The notes beneath the pieces are model-generated. The model was not told where the DNA came from and made no database searches. It was given only the letters and a program-made list of their open reading frames with translations. From Pedobacter psychrophilus (GTDB lineage: Bacteria > Bacteroidota > Bacteroidia > Sphingobacteriales > Sphingobacteriaceae): a stretch of 64,000 nt of DNA. Made by a program: the position numbers and the translations under genes. The stretch is from NCBI RefSeq assembly GCF_001652725.1, contig NZ_LWHJ01000029.1, forward strand, positions 186,001-250,000. Reading direction: 5' to 3'. This document shows, piece by piece, positions 18,183 through 26,402 of the stretch; the first letter of the stretch is position 1; every line of letters begins with the position of its first letter.

Positions 18183-18824
18183 ATGGAAAATAATAAAGAA
18201 ATTATAAGTGCGCTAAACTGGAGATATGCAACCAAAGGTTTTGATACCAGCAAAAAATTAAGTGAAGGTCAGTTGAATTTATTGTTAGATGCAGTTCAGC
18301 TTGCTCCAAGTTCTTACGGTTTACAGCCTTATCAAATTATTGTAGTAACTAATCAGGAAATAAAAGAAAAATTAAAAGCAGCAGCTTACGGTCAGCCACA
18401 ATTAACAGATGCATCTCATGTTTTTGTTTTCGCTATCAATAAAAATTACACTACACAACATGTAGATGATTATGCAAATAACATCGCAGCAACAAGAAAT
18501 ATAGAAGTTTCAGACATCCAGGGTTTTGTGGATACCATGAAAGGTACAGTTGAATCTCGTACACAAGAAGAATTAGCGGTTTGGAATGCCAAACAAGCTT
18601 ACATTGCTTTAGGTATTTTATTAGAAACTGCTGCGTTAGCAGAAATTGATGCTTGCCCAATGGAAGGTTTTAACAATGCACAATTTGATGAGATTTTAGG
18701 CTTAGCCGATAAAAACTTGACTTCTGTTGTTATTGCACCAACAGGTTTCAGATCAGCTGATGATGCTTACCAACATTTTGCTAAAGTGAGAAAATCCAAA
18801 GAAGATTTGTTTATACATATTTAA
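18183..18824 (+). CDS. NAD(P)H-dependent nitroreductase-family oxidoreductase
   Basis: The 213-residue protein belongs to the NfsB-like flavin (FMN) nitroreductases, which reduce quinones, nitro compounds or other electrophiles in the cytoplasm. LNWRYATKGFD at the N-terminus, LAPSSYGLQPYQIIVV (FMN-binding region), and WNAKQAYIALGILLETAALAEIDACPMEGF are family motifs. The gene has its own promoter box and a strong terminator downstream, so it is monocistronic. The physiological substrate cannot be told. Confidence 0.93.
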   Translation: MENNKEIISALNWRYATKGFDTSKKLSEGQLNLLLDAVQLAPSSYGLQPYQIIVVTNQEIKEKLKAAAYGQPQLTDASHVFVFAINKNYTTQHVDDYANNIAATRNIEVSDIQGFVDTMKGTVESRTQEELAVWNAKQAYIALGILLETAALAEIDACPMEGFNNAQFDEILGLADKNLTSVVIAPTGFRSADDAYQHFAKVRKSKEDLFIHI

Positions 18825-18847
18825 GAGGTTTTAATCTTTTTGAAATG

Positions 18848-18880
18848 AAAAAAGCCATCTCACATAAGATGGCTTTTTTT
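18848..18880. terminator. Bidirectional rho-independent terminator
   Basis: A 13-bp perfect stem (848-860 with 867-879 of the 18 kb block; core GCCATCT / AGATGGC) is flanked by an A run and a T run. It can stop the nitroreductase transcript and the convergent gene at 18905-19741. Confidence 0.9.
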
Positions 18881-18904
18881 GTTTTAAATTAGTTGTAAAC
18901 TTTA

Positions 18905-19741
18905 CTAAAATCCAAAATTTACATTAATCACTTTATTGTTTCCATTATCTAAAGAATTTCTTAAATCATAAGTGTCATTCTGCAAATTGATAATTGCTAA
19001 TTCTCTATTACTAATTTGCTGAGAACTTAAAGTTGGTCTTTGTGCCGTTAATTGTTGTTGAGAGTTTGTTAACTTACTGATTGCTAAAGCCAATAATTGT
19101 TCGCCAAGTGAAAGCGTTTCAGTCGTTTCTACGTATTGATTATAATAGTTATTTCTAGTTTCCCAGTAGGTATCACTATGCGGACTTCTATCCCAATCCT
19201 TACATTCTCCTAAATAATCGCCATGGTTTAAATGAGCTTGAACAGCATTTTCAGATACATTAATCATCACTGGATAATCAGAACCATTTGGTTTATGACA
19301 AATATTTACCTTTTTGCTGTTTTTAGGATATTTTGCATCATAATAATTTTCACCTGTAAACCATACAATTCCCGGATAGTAATTTTGATTTACCCATTTA
19401 TCCTTTTTATTGCCTTTTAATTTAGACATTCTGTAAGCAAAACGATCATCGTCCCATTTTCCATCTACCCACCTTTCTTCTTCTTTATATTTTTTGTTTG
19501 CCTCTTTTTCCCAGCTTTTATTTGACTTATCAATCTCTTTGCCTAACTTTTTGAAGTCTTTTTCTGGTTTACCTTTATCAAAATTTTTATTATTTCCCTT
19601 ATCCTCTTTTTGATGATTCTCAGAATGGTTTTTATCCTTAGGACCTTTATTTTTATCCTGTCCTTTACCCTGCTCAAAACTTGATGTAGTAATCATTATT
19701 AGTGGAACAATAGCTACAGTTATTAAATATCCTATTCTCAT
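18905..19741 (-). CDS. Exported Lys/Asp/Asn-rich protein with CH...AHLxHGD...C motif
   Basis: The 278-residue protein has a short N-terminal signal or anchor (about 3-20) and then a highly charged low-complexity region (22-90) of KDK/NKN/EKD repeats. Residues 144-180 carry a recognisable motif: VNICHKPNGSDYP, SENAVQAHLNHGDYLGEC, with C148, H149, H170, H173 and C180 as possible metal ligands. I recall this motif in many secreted Bacteroidota proteins, but no function is established to my knowledge. A Gln-rich tail (220-260) follows. A small lipoprotein gene lies 6 nt upstream on the same strand. Confidence 0.75.
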   Translation of the reverse strand: MRIGYLITVAIVPLIMITTSSFEQGKGQDKNKGPKDKNHSENHQKEDKGNNKNFDKGKPEKDFKKLGKEIDKSNKSWEKEANKKYKEEERWVDGKWDDDRFAYRMSKLKGNKKDKWVNQNYYPGIVWFTGENYYDAKYPKNSKKVNICHKPNGSDYPVMINVSENAVQAHLNHGDYLGECKDWDRSPHSDTYWETRNNYYNQYVETTETLSLGEQLLALAISKLTNSQQQLTAQRPTLSSQQISNRELAIINLQNDTYDLRNSLDNGNNKVINVNFGF

Positions 19742-19747
19742 TTCTTT

Positions 19748-19960
19748 TTAGTTTTTAGTTTCAAATTTATCATCCAAATCTTTCATAGATTTTTTAATTT
19801 TCTCTATATCCTCACTTACTTTTTTATCTGTTTGTTTCAGTGAGTCTTGTGTTACTTCCATTTCGGTAACTTCTGGTTCTTTTGGTTCAGAACTGCATGA
19901 CGTTATTATCATAGCATATAATAAGCAACCTAATAGACTGTAAATAGTGGATTTTTTCAT
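19748..19960 (-). CDS. Small predicted lipoprotein
   Basis: The 70-residue protein has a lipoprotein signal (MKKSTIYSLLG... IITSC, lipidated Cys at 22) and then a strongly charged helical tail (EKIKKSMKDLDDKFETKN) that could form a short coiled coil. No family recognised. It is the first gene of a two-gene unit with the exported protein at 18905-19741, 6 nt apart, and is divergent from the TonB receptor at 20189. Confidence 0.65.
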   Translation of the reverse strand: MKKSTIYSLLGCLLYAMIITSCSSEPKEPEVTEMEVTQDSLKQTDKKVSEDIEKIKKSMKDLDDKFETKN

Positions 19961-20110
19961 TTATTAAAATTTTTTATGAATAATTAAATATGTTTCTCTA
20001 AAAAATTGACATTTAACTTCAATTACAAAAATCTTGCCGCTTATTATAATGTTATCCTCGTGATATAACTATTTATATCCTAACCAAATTATAGTTGTTC
20101 AAACATAATA

Positions 20111-20126
20111 TTTAGACAAGTCTAAA
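20111..20126. promoter_or_regulatory. Perfect-arm palindrome, candidate metalloregulator operator
   Basis: TTTAGACAAGTCTAAA has 7-bp perfect arms around AA, 30 nt upstream of the -7 box of the TonB receptor gene at 20189 and in the divergent region with the lipoprotein gene. The size and TTTAG...CTAAA ends resemble DtxR/MntR-type operators; the assignment to a metal repressor is inference. Confidence 0.45.
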
Positions 20127-20155
20127 AATATATTTATAATATCAATATATTTAAT

Positions 20156-20163
20156 TAGTTTTG
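20156..20163 (+). promoter_or_regulatory. -7 promoter box for TonB receptor / redox cluster
   Basis: TAGTTTTG matches TAnnTTTG exactly, 25 nt upstream of the ATG at 20189. The -33 region is only TTTA-like. Confidence 0.45.
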
Positions 20164-20188
20164 TTTAAAAAAATATTTTAGTTGTTTT

Positions 20189-22651
20189 ATGAAAACATAT
20201 TTATTCTCTGCATTTCTAATATTGTTAGTTAATTCATGTTTAGGTCAAGATTTTTCAATTTCAGGGACAATTAGAGATAAAAGCAATAGTCAGCCCATTA
20301 GCTTTGGAAGGGTGGGAATTGTATCAAGTAATATTGGAGTAAAAACAGATTTAAACGGCAGGTTTAGTCTAAAAATCCCTCAAAACAAAACGGATTCATA
20401 CCTCATTGTTTCATGTGTAGGTTATCAATCGGATACACTTATCATAGTGAAAGGCAAATTAATCTACGCAATTGTTCTTGAACCTACCAATAGCAACTTA
20501 AACGAGGTGGTAGTAACTGGCGTTTCTAGGGCTACATTGGCAAGAGAAAACCCAATCCCCATTGTTAGTGTTTCGGCAAAAAAAATAGAGCAAACCATAG
20601 AAAGCAATTTGATAGATGCATTAGTGAAAAATGTTCCAGGTTTAAATGCAGTAAAAACCGGCCCAAATATCTCTAAACCTTTTATACGTGGTTTAGGATA
20701 TAACCGGGTATTAACACTTTATGATGGAATTAGACAAGAAGGACAGCAATGGGGAGATGAACATGGAATTGAGGTTGATCCTTACAATATTGAAAGGGCA
20801 GAAGTTGTTAAAGGCCCATCCAGTTTAATTTATGGTTCTGATGCTTTAGCCGGTGTGGTTGGTTTAATCCCTTCTTCTCCTAATCATACTGACGGTTTAG
20901 TAAAAGGGAAATTTACCTCAGAATATCAGGGAAATAATTCTTTGATAGGAAACGGACTGGGTTTAACCTATGGAAATGAGCACTGGAGTTATGCTTTGCG
21001 AGGCTCTTACCGAATGGCAAAAAATTATCAAAATAATATTGACGGCAGGGTTTATAATAGTGGATATAAAGAAGCAAGTGCTTCTGGAGCTATTAAATAC
21101 ATAAGCAACACGGGTTCAACAGCTTTAAATGCTACTCTATATAATAATTATCAGGGCATCCCCGATGGAAGTAGGGATTCTTTAAGTCGGAAATTTACCT
21201 ATCAAACAAATGAAGGTATTAATGATGATATTTTAAATAGGCCAATTGTATCTGATGATATTCTAAACTCATATCAACAAAGTTCTTTAAATCAACATAT
21301 CCAACATTATCGTGTTTACACAAAAGGTAATTACCAAATTGGTGCGATTGGTACAATAGATGCTTTGATTGCTTTTCAACAAAATATTAGAAAAGAATTT
21401 ACACACCCAATGTTTATAAAACAAGCTGGTTTATTTGTTAGATTAAATACGATTAATTATGGCGTAAACTATAATTTACCAACATTTTCGAATATAAATT
21501 TTTCTATAGGATTTAACGGAATGTATCAAAATAATAGGAATAAAGATGCTACAGATTTTCCTATTCCTAATTATAATCTATTTGACGCCGGTATTTATGG
21601 TTTTGCAAAATGGAAGCAGAAAAACTGGACGATTGGCGCTGGTGTAAGGTATGATCAAAGAAATATAAATAGCGATGATTTCTTCACACAAAAAAATCCT
21701 AAAACTGGTTTTGATAGAGAAGCTGAGAATGGAAGTTCTGCTGGATCATACCTACAATTTCCTTCATTTGATAAAGTTTTTAACGGCATTTCTCTAAGTT
21801 TTGGGAGTACTTATGCAATTAATAAATCTGTTAGCCTAAAAGCTAATGTTGCTAGAGGCTACAGAGCACCAAGCATTCCCGAGTTTTCCTCTAACGGACT
21901 TGATCCTGGTGCGCATATTATTTATCTTGGAAATAGAGATTTTAATCCAGAATTTTCTTTGCAACAGGATTTTGGTATTGACATTAACACCAAAAACTTT
22001 AATACCACTTTTAGTATTTTTAATAATAATATTTCAAATTATATTTTTCTTTCTCAATTAATAGATGTCAATAATAACCCGATAGTAGATGCGCAAGGAA
22101 ATAAAACATATCAATATCAGCAATCTAAAGCTCAAATTTATGGCTTAGAAGCTTCATTTGATTTACACCCAGAAACATGGAAAGGCTTTAGGATCTCTAA
22201 CTCGTTGGCATTAACTTATGGTTTTAATAAAAATAAAGCTTTTAATAATTTAGGCCTACAAGGAGAATATCTTCCGTTAATTCCTCCTTTGCATATAATT
22301 ACAAGTATAAGCCAGGAAATAAACCTAAATTCTGATGTTATAAAATCCTTTAATATAAGGTTAGAGGCAGATATAAATGGGTCACAAAGCCGGTATCTAA
22401 AACTAAATAATACAGAAACGTTTACTCCAGGCTATACTTTAATAGATTTTAGTACTAGCGTAAACGTTAGGTATGCCGAGAATAGACACTTATCATTACA
22501 GTTATCGATAAATAATTTATTTGATAAGACCTATCAATCTAACCTTAACAGATTAAAATATTTCGAGTATTACGAAGCTTCTCCTAGCGGTAATTTAGGG
22601 ATATTTAACATGGGGAGAAATCTCTGTTTAAAAGCTATTGTTCCTTTTTGA
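20189..22651 (+). CDS. TonB-dependent outer-membrane receptor
   Basis: 820-residue receptor with a signal peptide (about 1-19, SCLGQ), a carboxypeptidase-like regulatory domain (about 22-105; SISGTIRDKSNSQPISFG), and a plug domain (about 115-235; ESNLIDALVKNVPGLNAV, RGLGYNRVLTLYDGIRQEGQ, VVKGPSSLIYGSDALAGVVG). A C-terminal beta-barrel follows with the typical end NLFDKTYQSNLNRLKYFEYY. The plug sequence resembles the copper/zinc/heme-type receptor group more than siderophore receptors, but the ligand is not provable from sequence. It is the first gene of the cluster running to 26300 and is separated from the Rieske gene by 211 nt. Confidence 0.93.
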   Translation: MKTYLFSAFLILLVNSCLGQDFSISGTIRDKSNSQPISFGRVGIVSSNIGVKTDLNGRFSLKIPQNKTDSYLIVSCVGYQSDTLIIVKGKLIYAIVLEPTNSNLNEVVVTGVSRATLARENPIPIVSVSAKKIEQTIESNLIDALVKNVPGLNAVKTGPNISKPFIRGLGYNRVLTLYDGIRQEGQQWGDEHGIEVDPYNIERAEVVKGPSSLIYGSDALAGVVGLIPSSPNHTDGLVKGKFTSEYQGNNSLIGNGLGLTYGNEHWSYALRGSYRMAKNYQNNIDGRVYNSGYKEASASGAIKYISNTGSTALNATLYNNYQGIPDGSRDSLSRKFTYQTNEGINDDILNRPIVSDDILNSYQQSSLNQHIQHYRVYTKGNYQIGAIGTIDALIAFQQNIRKEFTHPMFIKQAGLFVRLNTINYGVNYNLPTFSNINFSIGFNGMYQNNRNKDATDFPIPNYNLFDAGIYGFAKWKQKNWTIGAGVRYDQRNINSDDFFTQKNPKTGFDREAENGSSAGSYLQFPSFDKVFNGISLSFGSTYAINKSVSLKANVARGYRAPSIPEFSSNGLDPGAHIIYLGNRDFNPEFSLQQDFGIDINTKNFNTTFSIFNNNISNYIFLSQLIDVNNNPIVDAQGNKTYQYQQSKAQIYGLEASFDLHPETWKGFRISNSLALTYGFNKNKAFNNLGLQGEYLPLIPPLHIITSISQEINLNSDVIKSFNIRLEADINGSQSRYLKLNNTETFTPGYTLIDFSTSVNVRYAENRHLSLQLSINNLFDKTYQSNLNRLKYFEYYEASPSGNLGIFNMGRNLCLKAIVPF

Positions 22652-22862
22652 TCATTTTACGATGATTTAAAAAACCAATTTTACTTATAACTTTAAAGAG
22701 ATTATCAATTTAAATATTTATGTTTTTGTTTGACAATCTGATTATATTTCCATAAAATTCTTCAGGAAATACTCAATATTAAATTGAATATTTAATCGTT
22801 AATAAAATCACAATTAGTATAGGGTAAAATCTATGATAATCGGTTTAGTTTAAATAGTTAAT

Positions 22863-23288
22863 ATGGACAGGAAAGAATTTTTAACTGCAATAGGTATGGG
22901 TGCTGCTTCTGTTGCGGTATTCAACTGTATAGGATGTTCCAAATCCTCAACAGAAGGAGGTCCATCTACACCAGCACCTACAAATGCTGATTTCACATTA
23001 GATTTATCATCATCTGCAAATTTAGTTTTAAATACCAATGGAGGTTATATTTATGCTAATGGTATTATTGTTGCCCGAACAACATCAGGCAATTATATCG
23101 CCGTTTCTCAAACTTGCCGACACGAAAATACAAATGTGATTTACAGGTCAACTCAAAATCAATTTTATTGTCAAAGGCATGGAGCAACTTATTCAGATAC
23201 GGGCGTCTCTTCAGGAATTGAAACTAATTTGCCATTAACAAAATACAACACACAATTAATTGGTACAAAACTTCGTATCTATTCTTAA
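22863..23288 (+). CDS. Rieske [2Fe-2S] lipoprotein
   Basis: The 141-residue protein starts MDRKEFLTAIGMGAAS, a hydrophobic export signal, with a probable lipidation Cys at 22 or 25 (FNCIGCSKSS). The Rieske cluster motifs are C85-x-H87 (TCRHEN) and C103-x2-H106 (FYCQRHGATYS), so a complete His/Cys ligand set is present. Expected to sit in the periplasm, anchored to a membrane, as a one-electron carrier. The next gene, a thioredoxin-like protein, starts 12 nt after it, and the ApbE, DUF4266 and DUF3570 genes follow on the same strand. Confidence 0.9.
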   Translation: MDRKEFLTAIGMGAASVAVFNCIGCSKSSTEGGPSTPAPTNADFTLDLSSSANLVLNTNGGYIYANGIIVARTTSGNYIAVSQTCRHENTNVIYRSTQNQFYCQRHGATYSDTGVSSGIETNLPLTKYNTQLIGTKLRIYS

Positions 23289-23300
23289 ACATTTAAAATT

Positions 23301-23729
23301 ATGAAACTTTTAAGCATCTTCTTTTTATCATTTTTCCTATCAGGTAATACTTGGGTTTTAGATATTAACCAGGCCGAATCTGTAGCAAAAGAAAATCACA
23401 AATATATTTTAATCAATTTTTCAGGCTCAGACTGGTGTGGGCCTTGTATCCGTACCCACAAAGAAATTTTTGAAAAGGAAGCTTTTGAGAATTATGCAGA
23501 TAAAAACCTGGTTTTGGTTAGGGCCGATTTTCCTAGATTAAAGAAAAATCAATTACCTACAGAGCAGTTGAAAAAAAATAACGAATTAGCGGTAAAATAT
23601 AATCCTGAAGGAGATTTCCCTTTAACAGTTTTAACGGATGAAGATGGAAAAGTGATAAAAGAGTGGAAAGGCTTTCCAAACTGCTCTTCAGAAGATTTTG
23701 TTAAACAGGTAACAGATGCCATCCGCTAA
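23301..23729 (+). CDS. Exported thioredoxin-family protein
   Basis: The 142-residue protein has an N-terminal export signal (about 1-15) and a thioredoxin fold with redox motif C46-G-P-C49 in SGSDWCGPCIRTHKEIF. The DWCGPC form with KYILINFSGS before it resembles the thiol:disulfide interchange (DsbD C-terminal/TlpA-like) group. It probably reduces a periplasmic or outer-membrane partner. It overlaps the next gene by 14 nt. Confidence 0.9.
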   Translation: MKLLSIFFLSFFLSGNTWVLDINQAESVAKENHKYILINFSGSDWCGPCIRTHKEIFEKEAFENYADKNLVLVRADFPRLKKNQLPTEQLKKNNELAVKYNPEGDFPLTVLTDEDGKVIKEWKGFPNCSSEDFVKQVTDAIR

Positions 23730-24690
23730 TTTAACTACTCAACAAGTATTTAAACAATCGATGAAACTGATGGGTAATCAGTTTGAGATTTCTGTTGTGG
23801 CAAATAATTTGGCTTTCGCCGATGAAAAAACACAATTGGCCGTTACAGAAATTAAAAGAATTGAACAATTACTCACCACTTTTAAACCAGATAGCCAGAC
23901 CAATAAAATCAATGAAAATGCAGGGATTGCTCCTGTAAAAGTTGATACAGAAGTTTTTCATTTAATCCAACGCTCCATACGTATATCAGAAATTAGCCAG
24001 GGTGCATTTGACATTACTTATGGTTCTTTAGATAAACGCTTTTGGAACTTTGATACTCAAATGGAAAGCCTTCCAGATAAAGAATCTGCAAAAAAATCAG
24101 TTTCATTAATCAATTATAAAAATGTGGTTTTAGATTTAAAGGCTCAAACTGTTTTTTTAAAAGAAAAGGGAATGAGAATTGGTTTTGGAGGAATTGGTAA
24201 AGGTTATGCAGCAGATAGGGCAAAGAGAATTTTACAAGAAGCAGGTGTGGAAAGCGGCATTGTAAATGCGTCTGGAGACTTAAGTACTTGGGGAACACAA
24301 CCTTCTGGCAAACCCTGGACAGTTGGAATTGCCGACCCAGAACATAAATCTAACCCATTTTCTTTTATGGATATCAGTAACATGGCTATTGCAACTTCCG
24401 GTAATTATGAAAAGTTTGCAGTGATTAACGGAAAGAAATATTCACACACTATTGATCCTCATACAGGTTTTCCGGTTTCAGGGATTAAAAGTGTAAGTAT
24501 TATTTGTCCGCAAGCAGAACTGGCTGATGCTTTAGCCACACCAGTAATGGTTATGGGTGTAGAAGTTGGTTTAAATTTAATTAATCAATTAAGTAATATT
24601 GCATGTATTATAATTGATGATTATAATCAATTACATACCTCAAAAAATATTAATATAAATCCAACAAAAGGCCAATTAAACTATGCCTAA
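23716..24690 (+). CDS. ApbE-family FAD:protein FMN transferase
   Basis: ApbE enzymes transfer FMN from FAD onto a Thr/Ser of extracytoplasmic proteins. The 324-residue protein has the family motifs GFGGIGKGYAADRAK, VNASGDLSTWG, TSGNYEKF, HTIDPHTGFPV and LADALATPVMVMG (metal and FAD-binding residues). No obvious signal peptide or lipobox is seen at its N-terminus (MPSANLTTQQVFKQS), which is unusual since target proteins are normally outside the cytoplasm. It overlaps the thioredoxin gene by 14 nt, so it is surely co-translated. Its likely target lies among its neighbours. Confidence 0.93.
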   Translation: MPSANLTTQQVFKQSMKLMGNQFEISVVANNLAFADEKTQLAVTEIKRIEQLLTTFKPDSQTNKINENAGIAPVKVDTEVFHLIQRSIRISEISQGAFDITYGSLDKRFWNFDTQMESLPDKESAKKSVSLINYKNVVLDLKAQTVFLKEKGMRIGFGGIGKGYAADRAKRILQEAGVESGIVNASGDLSTWGTQPSGKPWTVGIADPEHKSNPFSFMDISNMAIATSGNYEKFAVINGKKYSHTIDPHTGFPVSGIKSVSIICPQAELADALATPVMVMGVEVGLNLINQLSNIACIIIDDYNQLHTSKNININPTKGQLNYA

Positions 24691-24700
24691 AAATTATAAT

Positions 24701-24919
24701 ATGAAAAAGTTAACCCCTTACGCAATTTTGGCATTTTCGCTTTTGGCATTTAGCTCATGCAGTAGTGTAAAATCTTATGATAAGATTAAGTTGAAAGATG
24801 CAGAAATGGAATTAGGCGCAAGAAGAGCAGAGAAATTTGAACAAAATTCTCAACTTTATCGCGAGGGTTCTTCCGGAGCAAACGGAGGAAAAAGTGGTGG
24901 TGGTTGCGGATGTAATTAA
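24701..24919 (+). CDS. DUF4266 small lipoprotein with Gly/Cys-rich tail
   Basis: A 72-residue protein from the ATG at 24701, which begins directly with a lipoprotein signal (MKKLTPYAIL ... LLAFSSC, Cys at 20); an in-frame ATG at 24683 would only add MPKNYN. The mature part is a short charged helix (KIKLKDAEMELGARRAEKFE) and a C-terminal tail SSGANGGKSGGGCGCN. DUF4266 genes usually sit beside DUF3570 genes, as here. Function unknown. The SGA element recalls the flavinylation consensus but lacks the acceptor Thr/Ser at the last position. Confidence 0.85.
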   Translation: MKKLTPYAILAFSLLAFSSCSSVKSYDKIKLKDAEMELGARRAEKFEQNSQLYREGSSGANGGKSGGGCGCN

Positions 24920-24932
24920 TCCAAAAAGATCA

Positions 24933-25022
24933 TCATGTCGACGATATTGGAAATCTCACAAATAGGTTTTCAGTTTAAATAGATACTCTGCTATTGAGAT
25001 ATCTCGCTACCTTGACATGACG
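24933..25022. repeat. Dispersed hairpin repeat, family 2, copy D
   Basis: A region of about 90 bp between the DUF4266 and DUF3570 genes with imperfect terminal inverted repeats: TCATGTCGACGATATTGG at the left and the complement of CTACCTTGACATGACGG at the right, with inner arms AAATCTCAC and GAGATATCT. A full relative lies at 38797-38884 and a half copy at 38711-38775. Confidence 0.7.
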
Positions 25023-25100
25023 GATAGTAGATTAAAACGCCTAAATAATTATCATCATCTTCATTAATTTGAACGCTCAAATCAATTTTTAAATATTCAA

Positions 25101-26300
25101 ATGAAATACATTTCATTAACCATTGTAGCATTATATTTAGGTATAGTTGCAAGTTTTGCCCAAGTAATAAACAAGGATTCTGTTCCTTATGAAAAGCGCA
25201 AATTAAAATTTGAACAGGCTGATTTGGTAAACAGTTATTATCATCAGGATGGAAATAACTCTGCCGTTACTGGAGGTTTGGGCACTGAGAAATTAACGGA
25301 TTTTTCTAATACGTTTGACTTGCGACTATCTCGTTATGGTAAAACCGGTTTAAAGCATACCTATAATTTTGAACTTGGTGTTGATACTTACACATCTGCC
25401 TCTTCCGCCAATATAGAAATAAGTGCAACAAGCGGCCCTTCTTACTCTGATATAAGGGTTTATCCATCGTTAAGTTGGGATATAGCAAACGAACAGAAGG
25501 GTCGTAGTTTTGGTTTTGATGTTTCTGCCTCTGGCGAATTTGATTATACTTCTTTTGGTGGAGGATTACATTATTCAAAATCATCAAAAAATAAAAATAC
25601 TGATGTTGATATTAAGCTAAAAGCTTTTTTTGACACGTGGAAAGTGATTTTGCCTTATGAATTGAGGCCTGACAATAACAGTGGCCCCGGCTATCAACAA
25701 AACGATAGAGCACCAAGAAATTCTTTTAGTGGCTCATTTAGTTTATCGCAGATTTTTACTAAGAATTTTCAGGCGATGTTAATGATAGAACCTGCATTTC
25801 AACAAGGTTTATTAGCTACCCGTTATCAGCGAGTATATTTTACAAGCAATGCAGAACTTGCTGAATTTTTACCAGATAATAGGTTAAAATTACCCATTGG
25901 CGCCAGGTTGAATTATTTTTTAGGTGACAATTTAGTTTTCCGTTCTTTCTTTAGATATTATTCTGATAATTGGGGAATAAAATCCGAGACTGCCGAATTG
26001 GAAACTTCGATAAAGCTAAATCCTTTCTCATCTATAAGTCCGTTTTATAGGTATTATCAGCAAACCTCTGCAGATTATTTTGCTGCCTATGGTCAACATA
26101 AAATAAACGAGGAGTTTTATACAAGCGATTATGACTTATCTAAATTCCACAGTAATTTTTATGGAGCTGGGATAAGGTTTGCACCACCAACTGGTGTTTT
26201 GGGAATAAATAAATTAAAGATGATTGAGTTGAGATATGGGCATTACAACCGAAGCAATGGTTTAAATTCTAATATTGTAAGCATGAACCTAAGATTTTGA
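25101..26300 (+). CDS. DUF3570 predicted outer-membrane beta-barrel protein
   Basis: The 399-residue protein has a signal peptide (about 1-20, ASFAQ) and then repeated amphipathic beta strands, ending in SMNLRF with the terminal Phe expected of outer-membrane barrels. DUF3570 proteins are of unknown function and usually lie beside DUF4266, ApbE and thioredoxin genes. Near the N-terminus D95-TYTSAS-101 resembles the ApbE target consensus D-x-x-(S/T)-G-A-(S/T) with Gly replaced by Ser; a covalent FMN at S101 is a hypothesis. It follows the DUF4266 gene across a dispersed repeat. Confidence 0.85.
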   Translation: MKYISLTIVALYLGIVASFAQVINKDSVPYEKRKLKFEQADLVNSYYHQDGNNSAVTGGLGTEKLTDFSNTFDLRLSRYGKTGLKHTYNFELGVDTYTSASSANIEISATSGPSYSDIRVYPSLSWDIANEQKGRSFGFDVSASGEFDYTSFGGGLHYSKSSKNKNTDVDIKLKAFFDTWKVILPYELRPDNNSGPGYQQNDRAPRNSFSGSFSLSQIFTKNFQAMLMIEPAFQQGLLATRYQRVYFTSNAELAEFLPDNRLKLPIGARLNYFLGDNLVFRSFFRYYSDNWGIKSETAELETSIKLNPFSSISPFYRYYQQTSADYFAAYGQHKINEEFYTSDYDLSKFHSNFYGAGIRFAPPTGVLGINKLKMIELRYGHYNRSNGLNSNIVSMNLRF

Positions 26301-26402
26301 TGTTTAATACTTTTAAGTATTTTAATAAAATGTCTAATCTTAAAAATTTTAATAAATTTATTGATAAACTAAACTTTTTAATTTCTCTCTTGTTATTTAA
26401 CT

